23,382 bases of DNA from an uncultured Bacteroides sp. (GCA_905203765.1 CAJKXC010000041.1:1-23382); one strand, 5' to 3'; positions 13,334 to 21,685 are shown, counted from the stretch's first letter. Program-made: numbers and translations. Notes: a model not told the origin generated them from the sequence alone.

Positions 13334-13666
13334 ATGGAAACTACCAGACAGAACAAAATAGCCCGTTTGCTCCAAAAGGAGCTGAGCGACATCTTCTTGT
13401 TACAAACCAAGTCAATGCCCGGCATCTTGATTTCGGTCAGTGCCGTGCGTATCAGCCCCGATATGAGTGTGGCACGCGCTTACCTTAGCGTGTTCCCTTC
13501 GGACAAAAGTGAAGAAATTATCAAAAACATCAATGCGAACATGAAGTCTATCCGCTTTGATCTGGGTACACGTGTACGCCACCAATTGCGCATCATTCCC
13601 GAACTGAAGTTCTTCGTGGACGATTCGCTGGATTACCTGGAACGGATTGACGAATTGCTGAAATAG
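13334..13666 (+). CDS. rbfA: Ribosome-binding factor A
   Basis: The 110-residue protein is the small KH-like factor that binds the 30S subunit and helps late 16S rRNA maturation, important in cold growth. Recognisable elements are the N-terminal RQNKIARLLQKELSDIF helix, the central strand ISVSAVRISPDMSVARAYLS, and the C-terminal RHQLRIIPELKFFVDDSLDY, which ends the KH-like fold. Length fits the family. The stop TAG (13664-13666) shares its last base with the GTG start of the permease gene, so the two are translationally coupled. Confidence 0.95.
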   Translation: METTRQNKIARLLQKELSDIFLLQTKSMPGILISVSAVRISPDMSVARAYLSVFPSDKSEEIIKNINANMKSIRFDLGTRVRHQLRIIPELKFFVDDSLDYLERIDELLK

Positions 13667-14892
13667 TGAATCTTCCGTTCTACATAGCCCGCCGCTACCT
13701 CTTCTCCAAGAAGAAGCACAATGCCATCAATATCATCTCCGGTATTTCGGCATGCGGAGTGGCATTGGCAACCCTGGCGCTGGTGTGTACCCTGTCCGTG
13801 TTCAATGGTTTTCAGGATATGGTGGCGGAGTTCTTTACAGCTTTCGATCCCGAACTGAAAATCAGCATTCGCGAAGGGAAGGTATTCGACCCGCACGAAT
13901 CGTGCATCCAGCAAGTACGTGCCCTGCCCGAGATTGACATCTGGACGGAAACACTGGAAGAGAACGCCATGGTGCAATACAAAGACCGGCAGGCTATGGC
14001 CGTAATCAAGGGAGTGGAAGACAATTTTGAACAACTCACTTCTATCGACAGCCTGCTGTATGGTACGGGAGATTTTATGCTGAAAGATTCCCTGGTGGAT
14101 TATGGAGTATTGGGCGTTGAACTGATATCCGAACTGGGAACCGGCATCCAGTTTGTAGACCCGCTACAGGTCTATGCCCCCAAGCGGAATGTGAGGGTAA
14201 ACATAGCCAATCCTACTGCGGCTTTCAACCGGGACTATCTGTTTTCGCCCGGAGTAGTATTTGTAGTAAACCAACAGAAATACGATTCCCGCTATATCCT
14301 TACATCCCTCAGTTTTGCACGCCGGCTGTTCAACTATGACACCGAGGTCTCTGCCATCGAACTGAAACTGAAACCCGGCTCTAACGTGAATGCCGTACAG
14401 AAAAAGATGGAAAGTCTGCTGGGCGACCGCTTCGTGGTGCAGAACCGTTATGAGCAGCAGGCAGACGTTTTCCGCATTATGGAAATTGAAAAGTTCATAT
14501 CCTATCTATTCCTCACCTTTATACTTGCCATCGCCTGCTTCAACGTCATCGGTTCACTGTGTATGCTGATACTGGACAAGCGCGAAGACGTAAATACGCT
14601 GCGCAACCTGGGTGCCGACGACCGCCTCATTGCACGCATCTTCCTCTTCGAAGGCCGGTTGATCTCTGTCTTCGGCGCCCTTATCGGCATCGTTTTAGGA
14701 CTGCTGCTATGTTTCCTGCAACAGCACTTCGGACTTATCTCACTGGGTGGGGGCAATGGCAGTTTCGTAGTCGACGCCTATCCGGTAAGCGTACACTTCA
14801 CGGATGTAGTGCTTGTATTCGTAACGGTGATTGCCGTGGGCTTCTTGTCCGTCTGGTATCCGGTGAGGTATTTCAGCAAACGTTTACTTTAG
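13666..14892 (+). CDS. LolC/LolE-type ABC transporter permease (FtsX/MacB fold)
   Basis: The 408-residue protein begins at a GTG that overlaps the rbfA stop by one base. The first transmembrane helix is at about 21-46, after IARRYLFSKKKHNAINIISG, the typical LolC/E N-terminus. A periplasmic MacB-like domain of about 220 residues follows. Three C-terminal transmembrane helices are at about 275-300, 323-348 and 372-397, with the FtsX-family cytoplasmic coupling segment LDKREDVNTLRNLGAD between the first two. The family moves lipoproteins out of the inner membrane or performs related mechanotransmission with a LolD-type ATPase; no ATPase gene is in the window. Which lipid-linked cargo it handles cannot be told from sequence. 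Confidence 0.9.
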   Translation: MNLPFYIARRYLFSKKKHNAINIISGISACGVALATLALVCTLSVFNGFQDMVAEFFTAFDPELKISIREGKVFDPHESCIQQVRALPEIDIWTETLEENAMVQYKDRQAMAVIKGVEDNFEQLTSIDSLLYGTGDFMLKDSLVDYGVLGVELISELGTGIQFVDPLQVYAPKRNVRVNIANPTAAFNRDYLFSPGVVFVVNQQKYDSRYILTSLSFARRLFNYDTEVSAIELKLKPGSNVNAVQKKMESLLGDRFVVQNRYEQQADVFRIMEIEKFISYLFLTFILAIACFNVIGSLCMLILDKREDVNTLRNLGADDRLIARIFLFEGRLISVFGALIGIVLGLLLCFLQQHFGLISLGGGNGSFVVDAYPVSVHFTDVVLVFVTVIAVGFLSVWYPVRYFSKRLL

Positions 14893-14966
14893 TATCCTTT
14901 TCACGCAGTATTTCTCGGTTTATACATCTTTTAGCACTTATTCTTATTTTCTTTGAATTAAATCCG

Positions 14967-14991
14967 TACTTTTGTTAAAAATATAACAAAA
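14967..14991 (+). promoter_or_regulatory. Promoter of the kinase pair with an overlapping 8-bp dyad
   Basis: TACTTTTG (14967-14974) is a -7 match. TTTTGTTA (14970-14977) and TAACAAAA (14984-14991) form a perfect dyad with 6 bp between, covering the -7 box and the likely start site. TTTG at 14952-14955 is too close to act as the -33 element. Confidence 0.5.
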
Positions 14992-15000
14992 CACGGCTAT

Positions 15001-16077
15001 ATGAGGATTTATATTTATCTATTGCTGTTAGTATTTCTTCCTTCTGTTAGTTATGCCACAAACGACAGTTTACAGATAGAAGCTGATAGATATATGCAGG
15101 CGCAACAATATGAAGCGGCAGCAAGACTGTATGAAGAAATTGGGAATAAATCGGATTCTGCCTACAAAGCAGCAAATTCCCAGAAAGTAAATGACTTGCG
15201 CAAAGCCTATTCCATCAAAGAACTGGAACTCGCCAACAAGCAACAGCAGAACCGCATGCTGTTATCAGCACTTATCATTCTACCCATAGGCATTCTTTTT
15301 GCTGCATGCTGCATCATCTATCTGGCTAAGCAGAGAAAGAAACTCGCCCTCTCCCAACAGAAACTTCAAGTGGCGCAGAAGGAAGTGGAAAAATCCATAT
15401 ATAACAAAAGCCTGTTCATATCGAATATGAGCCACGAGATACGCACTCCTTTGAATGCGTTGTCCGGTTTTTCGGATGTACTGACGACTCCCGGCATCGA
15501 CGAAGAAACGCGAAAACAGTGCAACGAAATCATTCAACTGAACTCCCGCTTATTGTTGAACTTAGTAAACGACGTGGTGGACATCTCCTGCCTGGATTTG
15601 ACGAACATAAAGTTTAACCTTACAAAGTGTGATGCAATCCCTCTCTGCGAGGGTATCATCCAGACACTGGAAGGTATCAAGCAAACACAGGCGGACATCT
15701 TATTCGAATCTTCTCTCCCGGCATTGGAGATAGAAACCGATACCATGAGGCTACACCAGGTGCTCATCAATATATTGGTGAATGCGACGAAGTTTACCAA
15801 AGAGGGCAGCATCGTCCTGGGACTGGAACAGAACGAGCAGGGTATGGCACAATTCTCTGTGACCGATACCGGCTGCGGCATTCCGCTGGAAAGGCAAAGC
15901 AAGATATTCGAACGCTTTGAACGCGTCAACGAAAAGGCACAAGGAACCGGGCTTGGCCTATCCATCTGCCAACTCATTATCACCCGGCTCGGCGGAGACA
16001 TCTGGATAGACCCGAAATATACAAACGGATGCCGTTTCGTCTTTACCCATCCTTTAAATCAGGAGAAAAAGATATGA
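15001..16077 (+). CDS. Membrane histidine kinase with minimal sensor and intact catalytic core
   Basis: The 358-residue protein has a signal peptide (cut near YA/TND, residue 19-20) and a short periplasmic part with about one TPR-like unit (YMQAQQYEAAARLYEEIG). One transmembrane helix lies at about 87-109, followed by a short coiled coil. The DHp domain has the phosphoacceptor H145 in FISNMSHEIRTPLNAL. The ATPase domain is complete: N box HQVLINILVNATKFTKEG, G1 DTGCGIP, F box FERFERV and G2 GTGLGLSI. TPR-sensor kinases of Bacteroides usually have several hundred periplasmic residues; here almost all of that is missing. The last 4 bases overlap the start of a second kinase-like gene. No response regulator or receiver domain is encoded nearby. 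Confidence 0.92.
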   Translation: MRIYIYLLLLVFLPSVSYATNDSLQIEADRYMQAQQYEAAARLYEEIGNKSDSAYKAANSQKVNDLRKAYSIKELELANKQQQNRMLLSALIILPIGILFAACCIIYLAKQRKKLALSQQKLQVAQKEVEKSIYNKSLFISNMSHEIRTPLNALSGFSDVLTTPGIDEETRKQCNEIIQLNSRLLLNLVNDVVDISCLDLTNIKFNLTKCDAIPLCEGIIQTLEGIKQTQADILFESSLPALEIETDTMRLHQVLINILVNATKFTKEGSIVLGLEQNEQGMAQFSVTDTGCGIPLERQSKIFERFERVNEKAQGTGLGLSICQLIITRLGGDIWIDPKYTNGCRFVFTHPLNQEKKI

Positions 16078-18026
16078 AGAAAACAATACTCATCCTCGTA
16101 TTTTTGAACGTTATCCTTTACGGGGGAAAAATACAAGCATCAGAATCCGCAACGGCTCAGTCACGCGACAGCATCTTCCGGATAGCCGCCTCACAACCCA
16201 ACGACACGCTGCGTTCCAAGTTCCTGAGAGGGATATTCGAACAGCAGATCAGCCAGGAGTCAGCTATGGAATACCTGGATTCAGCATATGCACTTAGTAT
16301 AAGAAAGCAGTTGGACAGAGAAGAGCTATGGATACTTTTCGACTACTGCCGCCGCTATGAGTTTTGTGGCGACATAGGCAATATGGATAAATATCTTCAG
16401 TTGCTGAAAGACGCCAGTGACCGACACAAAATATATTCGTTTTACTATACCGCATGGATGGCAATGCTCCAAATGCGGTGCACGCAGGGAGACACTGAAT
16501 ATGCCATTCTGGAAGCTAAAAAAATGTATGGGAAAACACTCCAACTTAAAGACTCAAACGGTATCCTTATAGCTTCCCTCGCACTGGCGCAATCTTATTA
16601 CTTTGCCAAACAGGATGATGATGCCATCAGAGTTTACGAGCAGGTTTTAAAAGAAAATCCCGATGCAAACAACAATGCATTGTTGTCCATTTACAGCAAA
16701 TTGGCCGAACTCTATAAGAAAAAGAAGAAATATCCGCAAGCTCTTCATAAACTGCGACAGCGCCTCGACATTATGAATGAAATAAGTAAAGGAGTTGTTC
16801 CGCTATCGGATACATACAAAGCTGTGTTCCTGGGAATAGAAACCTCATTCTGCAACATCTATCTGGAGACCGGGGACAAGGAGAAAATGAGGAGACATCT
16901 GGAGCAGGCCAGGAAATATTGTGATGAAAGCAGTTTTTATGCAAATAGGATGGATTATCATGCCTTGTGGGGAGAGTATTACAGGCTTAATAAAGAATGG
17001 GACAAGTCTTGCAAGGAATTCGACATAGCGCTGTCCGCTTGCCGGGGAACGGACCCTGTCCGCTCGAACAACATTCTGAAAATGAAAGCTAAAGTACTCA
17101 TGGAAAGCGGCAATTATAAAGAAGCCGCCGAATTATACCGGATAACGGTACAAAAAGGTGACTCCTTGAACCAAGACATCATGCTGCGCCACGAAGAAAC
17201 ATACGACGCTAATTCTAAAATACAAAATGCATTGCTCGAAAAAGAAGAACTCAAGAAAGAATATCGCCGTGCACAAGTAATTGTTTCCACCGTTATTCTA
17301 ATTCTGTTGATTCTGGCCATCATACGCGCCGTTCACTTAAGAGGATTACTGCGCCACTCGGAAAAGCAAACTCGCAAAGCGTTCGAAATAGTGGAAGCTA
17401 ACGACAAAATGAAAGAACGCTTCCTGCATAACATCACTTTCGAAATACGCATACCGCTCAATACCGTAGTGGGATTCTCCGAATTATTATCTTCTGAGAA
17501 CGAGTTGCAGGAAAGTGAAATTGAAGAGTACTCGATTGCCATAAAGAAGAACTCCGCCAAACTACTGGCATTGATAAACAATATTCTTGATCTATCACGT
17601 CTGGAAGCCGGCATGATGCGCTTCAACGTGCAGGAATGCGACATAGTGCAACTCTGCAAAGAAGCCAAAATGATGATAAACATGCAGTTCCCTCAAATTG
17701 TAGAACCGGACTTCCATACAAGTTTAGAAGCATTGACGGTTCAGGCAGACAGCAAATGGTTCTTAAAGTTGCTGACAACGCTTTTCTCCGTCTCCAGAGA
17801 CTATACGGGAGAGGTCCGCAAAATAGAATACACATTGAGCAAAGGGGGAAGATTCCTGACGATTGTGGTTAAGGGAAGTCCGCTTTATCTATGCTGGGAA
17901 GATGAACAGGAACAGCGCATCCTGCACGACATTAACCGGCTTTATGTAGAAGCCTTCAAAGGAAGCTACCAGATACTGGGGAAAGAAGATGAAAAGATAG
18001 TAAGCATTACTTATCCTATCTCGTAA
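16074..18026 (+). CDS. TPR-sensor pseudo-histidine kinase (phosphoacceptor and ATP site lost)
   Basis: The start is ATG 16074, overlapping the preceding stop as ATGA, with GGAG 8 nt upstream; the longer frame from 16029 lies wholly in the upstream gene. The 650-residue protein has a signal peptide (about 1-23), then about 370 periplasmic residues of TPR-like helices (ILIASLALAQSYYFAKQDDD, ALLSIYSKLAELYKKKKKY). A transmembrane helix is at about 402-421, followed by a coiled coil and a DHp-like domain. The H box reads FLHNITFEIRIPLN, with Phe456 in the place of the catalytic His. The C-terminal region aligns with the ATPase domain of the neighbour only in outline: the N-box asparagines are lost (LLTTLFSVSRDYTGE), and there is no DxGxG and no GxGLGL. 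It is therefore predicted to be catalytically dead and to act as a sensor or allosteric partner of the intact kinase. Confidence 0.88.
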   Translation: MKKTILILVFLNVILYGGKIQASESATAQSRDSIFRIAASQPNDTLRSKFLRGIFEQQISQESAMEYLDSAYALSIRKQLDREELWILFDYCRRYEFCGDIGNMDKYLQLLKDASDRHKIYSFYYTAWMAMLQMRCTQGDTEYAILEAKKMYGKTLQLKDSNGILIASLALAQSYYFAKQDDDAIRVYEQVLKENPDANNNALLSIYSKLAELYKKKKKYPQALHKLRQRLDIMNEISKGVVPLSDTYKAVFLGIETSFCNIYLETGDKEKMRRHLEQARKYCDESSFYANRMDYHALWGEYYRLNKEWDKSCKEFDIALSACRGTDPVRSNNILKMKAKVLMESGNYKEAAELYRITVQKGDSLNQDIMLRHEETYDANSKIQNALLEKEELKKEYRRAQVIVSTVILILLILAIIRAVHLRGLLRHSEKQTRKAFEIVEANDKMKERFLHNITFEIRIPLNTVVGFSELLSSENELQESEIEEYSIAIKKNSAKLLALINNILDLSRLEAGMMRFNVQECDIVQLCKEAKMMINMQFPQIVEPDFHTSLEALTVQADSKWFLKLLTTLFSVSRDYTGEVRKIEYTLSKGGRFLTIVVKGSPLYLCWEDEQEQRILHDINRLYVEAFKGSYQILGKEDEKIVSITYPIS

Positions 18027-18030
18027 ACAG

Positions 18031-18660
18031 CTATTTCTTGCGGATGATAGTCAGGCCGTCGCGAAGGGGAAGGATTACTTTCTCCACGCGGGTGTCTTGT
18101 GCCACCAGGTCATTGAAGGCTTTGATGTGAATGGTTTGCAGGTCAGTGCGGTGAGGATGCTCTTCCAATACATGTCCGTCCCACAAAGTATTGTCGGCAA
18201 TGATGTAGCCGCCATCGGAAAGGCGGGCAAGCACCATTTCATAATAATCGGTGTACTTGCGCTTGTCACCGTCAATGAAAGCAAGGTCGAAAGTAATATC
18301 CAACTGAGGAACGAGTTCCAGAGCATCACCAATATAAAACTTAATCTTATCGGCATAGGGCGACTGCTCCAGCCACGGGCGGGTAAAGTCTTCCTGCTCG
18401 TCATTGATTTCAAAAGTATGCAGCATTCCGTCCCCGGGCAGCCCTTCGGCAATACAGAGGGCGGAATAGCCGCTATAAGTTCCAATCTCCAATACCTGAC
18501 GCGGACGTATCATCCTGACAAACATTTTGAGCATGCGCCCTTGCAGATGTCCCGAAGCCATGCGGGGATACAGCAGTTTGACATGCGTATCGCGGTAGAG
18601 GGCTTTCAGATAATCGCCCTCTTCGTCGATATGTTGCAGGATGTATTCGTCGAGCGTCAT
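18031..18660 (-). CDS. SAM-dependent O-methyltransferase, catechol-OMT-like
   Basis: The 209-residue protein is a class I methyltransferase of the small cation-dependent O-methyltransferase family (Methyltransf_3). The SAM motif VLEIGTYSGYSALCIAEGLP is at 56-75, the acidic loop FEIN at 83-86, the metal-binding segment AFIDGDKRKY at 127-136 (D130), and IIADNTLWDG at 153-162 (D156, N157). The start chosen is MTLDEYILQHIDEEGD at 18660, 7 bp after the pyk stop; an ATG further upstream lies inside pyk. It is the last gene of the aroQ-pyk operon. Its stop is only 4 bp from that of the pseudokinase on the other strand. The methyl acceptor is unknown. S-adenosylhomocysteine produced would be cleared by the ahcY product. 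Confidence 0.9.
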   Translation of the reverse strand: MTLDEYILQHIDEEGDYLKALYRDTHVKLLYPRMASGHLQGRMLKMFVRMIRPRQVLEIGTYSGYSALCIAEGLPGDGMLHTFEINDEQEDFTRPWLEQSPYADKIKFYIGDALELVPQLDITFDLAFIDGDKRKYTDYYEMVLARLSDGGYIIADNTLWDGHVLEEHPHRTDLQTIHIKAFNDLVAQDTRVEKVILPLRDGLTIIRKK

Positions 18661-18667
18661 ACAATTC

Positions 18668-20125
18668 TTATAAGTATCTGTTGCTATTGGGCAGCACACT
18701 GTCCTCGGCATGCTTCAGCGCATCTTCCACTACGTTGATTTCGAGGAAAGACGTCCGCGTTCCTGCCTTACCGCTACTCAGATAACCCACCATGTCGGTA
18801 GGGCACAGGCGGCCTTCCTTCAGCAAACGGCGCAGGGCAGCGAAGTAGTATTCCTGTCCGTTGGCAAGTTCGGGCATATAGATAGCTTCTACACCGTAAG
18901 AAAGGGCAAGATGGCGCATCGTCTTTTCCTTGTAACAGATGGCGAGCACCGGATACTTGCCGCGGAAAGCAGCCAGATTACGGGCGGTGCGTCCGCTGTA
19001 ACTATCGGTAATGATGGCACGGATCTTCAGTTTGGAAGTAGCCTTCACAGCCTGCTTGGCGAGGAAGGCAGTTACGTCGTTACTGTTCTCGTCCAAAGGA
19101 ATGCGTATGTCGTTATCCGCCAGTTTATCTTTCTCGGCTTGGGCGGCAACCTTGGTCATGGTCTTGACAGCTTCTACGGGATACTTTCCGTAAGCAGTCT
19201 CACCACTCAGCATCAGGGCATCCGTGCGATAGTAGATGGCATTGGCGATGTCCGTTACCTCTGCACGGGTAGGACGCGGATTGGAAATCATGGTATGAAG
19301 CATCTGGGTGGCAACAATCACCGGCTTCTTGGCAAGGATACATTTACGGATCAGCATGCGTTGGATACCGGGGATGCGTTCCTGCGGCACTTCGATGCCG
19401 AGGTCACCGCGAGCCACCATAACACCGTCCGCCACTTCAAGTATTTCATCGATATTATCGACACCTTCTTGGTTTTCAATCTTGGCAACGATGCGGATGT
19501 CGCTGTTGTGAGCATCGAGGATTGCCTTGATGTCGAGAATATCCTGTTTGTTGCGCACAAAAGAGTGGGCTATGAAGTCGATGTTCTTCTCGATGGCATA
19601 AAGAATATTGGTACGGTCTTTCTCCGTCAGAGAAGGCAGATTGATGCGGACACCCGGCACATTAACGCTCTTGCGGCTGCCCAAAGTAGCTTCGTTCTGC
19701 ACCTCGCAGAGCAGATAATCGGCTGTCTTCTCAACCACTACCAATTCCAGGTCACCATCGTCAATCAGAATATGGCCGTCGATATTCAAATCGTGTACAA
19801 AGTTGGGATAAGAAACAGAGATACACTCACGCGTAGTTTCCTGGTCGGGATTGCCCACCACCTTCACGCGATCGCCTGTCCGGAAAGGAATGGGCTCTGC
19901 CAAAATGGTAGTACGCACTTCGGGGCCTTTGGTATCCATCAGGATCGCGATACGGTTGGACACCGTACGTACATTATTTATCAACTTCTCGGAACCTTCA
20001 CGCCCGAGGTGTGCAGTATTCATACGCACTACATTCATGCCGGCTTCGAACAACTGCCTTATAAAATCAACATCACAACGTTGGTCAGAAATCGTTGCAA
20101 CAATCTTCGTTTGCTTTAATAACAT
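18668..20125 (-). CDS. pyk: Pyruvate kinase
   Basis: The 485-residue enzyme converts phosphoenolpyruvate and ADP to pyruvate and ATP. Signature regions are MDTKGPEVRT (63-72), the catalytic KIENQEGVDNIDEIL (215-229, K215), ARGDLGIEVP (238-247, E244), VATQML (271-276) and DALMLSGETAYGKYPVEAV (302-320). The C-terminal domain (about 350-475) is present. Unusually, the canonical MNFSH motif reads MNTAH (35-39): the serine that normally helps ligate the monovalent cation is alanine (A38), while N36, D64, T65 and the Glu of KGPE (E69) are kept. It lies 30 bp after aroQ and 7 bp before the O-methyltransferase gene, so all three are one operon. Confidence 0.96.
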   Translation of the reverse strand: MLLKQTKIVATISDQRCDVDFIRQLFEAGMNVVRMNTAHLGREGSEKLINNVRTVSNRIAILMDTKGPEVRTTILAEPIPFRTGDRVKVVGNPDQETTRECISVSYPNFVHDLNIDGHILIDDGDLELVVVEKTADYLLCEVQNEATLGSRKSVNVPGVRINLPSLTEKDRTNILYAIEKNIDFIAHSFVRNKQDILDIKAILDAHNSDIRIVAKIENQEGVDNIDEILEVADGVMVARGDLGIEVPQERIPGIQRMLIRKCILAKKPVIVATQMLHTMISNPRPTRAEVTDIANAIYYRTDALMLSGETAYGKYPVEAVKTMTKVAAQAEKDKLADNDIRIPLDENSNDVTAFLAKQAVKATSKLKIRAIITDSYSGRTARNLAAFRGKYPVLAICYKEKTMRHLALSYGVEAIYMPELANGQEYYFAALRRLLKEGRLCPTDMVGYLSSGKAGTRTSFLEINVVEDALKHAEDSVLPNSNRYL

Positions 20126-20155
20126 AATCTATACCTATCTATATTTACTAATTTA

Positions 20156-20581
20156 TTATTTGGAATTATCCAGCAACGCTTCCAGGGCCAGACGGTAGGA
20201 GTTCAATCCGAAACCGAGGATAACACCCTTGCACGCGCAGGATATCATGGATACATGGCGAAACGACTCGCGGGCATGCACATTAGAGATATGCACCTCG
20301 ACCACCGGGGAAGTGACCGAACGGATAGCATCTTGCAGAGCAATGGACGTATGGGTGTAAGCACCCGCATTCAAAATGATGCCGTCCACATCAAAACCTA
20401 CCTGCTGTATCTTGTCTATCAGCTCTCCCTCAATGTTGGACTGGAAATAGTCAATCTGTACATCCGCATATCTTTTACGGAGTTCGGCAAGGTAGTCTTC
20501 AAAAGTAACACTGCCATAAATAGAAGGTTCACGTTTGCCCAACAGATTTATATTGGGACCGTTTACAATTTGTATCCTCAT
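20156..20581 (-). CDS. aroQ: 3-dehydroquinate dehydratase, type II
   Basis: The 141-residue protein catalyses the third step of the shikimate pathway, dehydroquinate to dehydroshikimate. The type II fold is marked by MRIQIVNGPNINLLGKREP, the lid residues R17 and the catalytic Y22 in SIYGS, NAGAYTHTSIAL (N71, H77), VEVHISN (H97) and ARESFRH (R104, R108). Length fits the family (about 140-150). I use the Met at 20581; the frame is open 17 codons further up but this extra stretch lies in the leader and contains no family residues. It heads the operon aroQ-pyk-O-methyltransferase and is divergent from xerD. Confidence 0.96.
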   Translation of the reverse strand: MRIQIVNGPNINLLGKREPSIYGSVTFEDYLAELRKRYADVQIDYFQSNIEGELIDKIQQVGFDVDGIILNAGAYTHTSIALQDAIRSVTSPVVEVHISNVHARESFRHVSMISCACKGVILGFGLNSYRLALEALLDNSK

Positions 20582-20595
20582 AACACAATTTTTTA

Positions 20596-20603
20596 TACCT
20601 TTG
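20596..20603 (+). promoter_or_regulatory. -7 box of xerD
   Basis: TACCTTTG is a full -7 match; TTTG at 20569-20572 is 23 bp upstream, slightly wide. Transcription would start near 20610, with a leader of about 77 nt. Confidence 0.6.
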
Positions 20604-20641
20604 TCTCTTGGAAAGAACCCGGCGCACATCAAGTACGCCCA

Positions 20642-20663
20642 AAATTCCTTCTACAAGGAATTT
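20642..20663. promoter_or_regulatory. Perfect 9-bp dyad in the shared aroQ/xerD leader region
   Basis: AAATTCCTT (20642-20650) and AAGGAATTT (20655-20663) flank CTAC. It lies between the two facing promoters, so both leader RNAs would carry the hairpin, on the aroQ side right at the 5' end. Confidence 0.65.
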
Positions 20664-20668
20664 GGCTA

Positions 20669-20676
20669 CAAAGGTA
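20669..20676 (-). promoter_or_regulatory. -7 box of the aroQ-pyk-OMT operon
   Basis: The minus strand reads TACCTTTG. The predicted start near 20663 gives an aroQ leader of about 80 nt. The box lies just upstream of the xerD start codon (20687); the matching -33 region would fall inside the xerD coding sequence and shows no TTTG. Confidence 0.6.
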
Positions 20677-20686
20677 GGAAAAAGAA

Positions 20687-21637
20687 ATGAAATCAGAAGA
20701 AAAATCAACGAATAAGGAGAGACAAGCGCTGATAATCAGGAAGTACACCCAATATCTGAAGCTGGAGAAATCATTGTCCCCCAATACGCTGGATGCCTAT
20801 CAGACCGATCTGGAGAAGCTATTACGCTTTCTGGAAGGCGAGGACATAGGCATTCTGGACGTCACGCTGGACGATCTGCAACGTTTTGCCGCCGGACTGC
20901 ACGACATCGGCATTCATCCCCGCTCGCAAGCCCGCATCCTGTCCGGCATTAAATCTTTCTTTCATTTCCTGGTCATGGCCGATTACCTGGAAGGAGATCC
21001 CAGCGAACTGCTCGAAGGCCCCAAAATAGGATTCAAGTTACCGGAAGTGCTGACCGTAGAAGAGATAGACCTGATTATCGAGACCGTAGACATGGACAAG
21101 AAGGAAGGCCAGCGGAACCGCGCCATCCTCGAGACACTCTACAGTTGCGGTCTGCGCGTGTCGGAACTTTGTAATCTGAAACTATCCGACCTGTACTTTG
21201 ACGAAGGCTTCATCAAGGTAGAAGGAAAAGGAAACAAGCAGCGGCTTGTACCCATCTCCCCGCGTGCCATCAAGGAAATCAGATACTGGCTGCTCGACCG
21301 CAATCAAGGCAAAATAAAGCAAGGATTCGAGGACTATGTATTCCTCGCCCGCTGGGGTAACAATATTTCACGCATCATGGTATTTCATCTGATAAAAGAA
21401 TTGGCCGAAAAGGCGGGCATCACCAAAAACATCAGCCCACACACCTTCCGCCACTCCTTTGCCACCCACCTGCTGGAAGGGGGTGCCAACCTTCGCGCCA
21501 TACAAAGTATGCTGGGACACGAGTCCATCGCAACAACAGAAATTTACACACATATAGACCGCAATATGTTACGTAGTGAAATCATAGAACACCACCCGCG
21601 CAATATAAAATACCGCAAGGAGCAGGAAATTCATTAA
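20687..21637 (+). CDS. xerD: Tyrosine recombinase XerD
   Basis: The 316-residue protein is the chromosome-dimer-resolving site-specific recombinase. The N-terminal SAM-like core-binding domain is at about 13-105 (YTQYLKLEKSLSPNTLDAYQ). The catalytic domain has R157 (GLRVSEL), K181 (GKGNKQR), H252 and R255 (HTFRHSFATH), H278 (LGH) and the nucleophile Y287 (TEIYTHID). Spacing of these residues equals that of E. coli XerD at both ends (R to K 24, H to Y 9). Length is slightly above the E. coli protein because of a charged N-terminal extension. Its context (divergent from aroQ, no integrase-type neighbours, no att-like repeats) argues for the housekeeping recombinase rather than a mobile-element integrase. 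Confidence 0.93.
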   Translation: MKSEEKSTNKERQALIIRKYTQYLKLEKSLSPNTLDAYQTDLEKLLRFLEGEDIGILDVTLDDLQRFAAGLHDIGIHPRSQARILSGIKSFFHFLVMADYLEGDPSELLEGPKIGFKLPEVLTVEEIDLIIETVDMDKKEGQRNRAILETLYSCGLRVSELCNLKLSDLYFDEGFIKVEGKGNKQRLVPISPRAIKEIRYWLLDRNQGKIKQGFEDYVFLARWGNNISRIMVFHLIKELAEKAGITKNISPHTFRHSFATHLLEGGANLRAIQSMLGHESIATTEIYTHIDRNMLRSEIIEHHPRNIKYRKEQEIH

Positions 21638-21685
21638 ATTATGATAAATTTGGCTCTGTAGTTAACAAATTGTAAGGGGATTTGA

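Noticed and set aside
18710..20119. Long plus-strand open frame opposite pyruvate kinase
   Set aside because: It has no recognisable domain and mirrors the conserved pyk frame.
20687..21637. Tyrosine recombinase as evidence of a mobile element
   Set aside because: Residue spacing and housekeeping neighbours fit XerD; no att-like repeats, excisionase or other element genes are seen.
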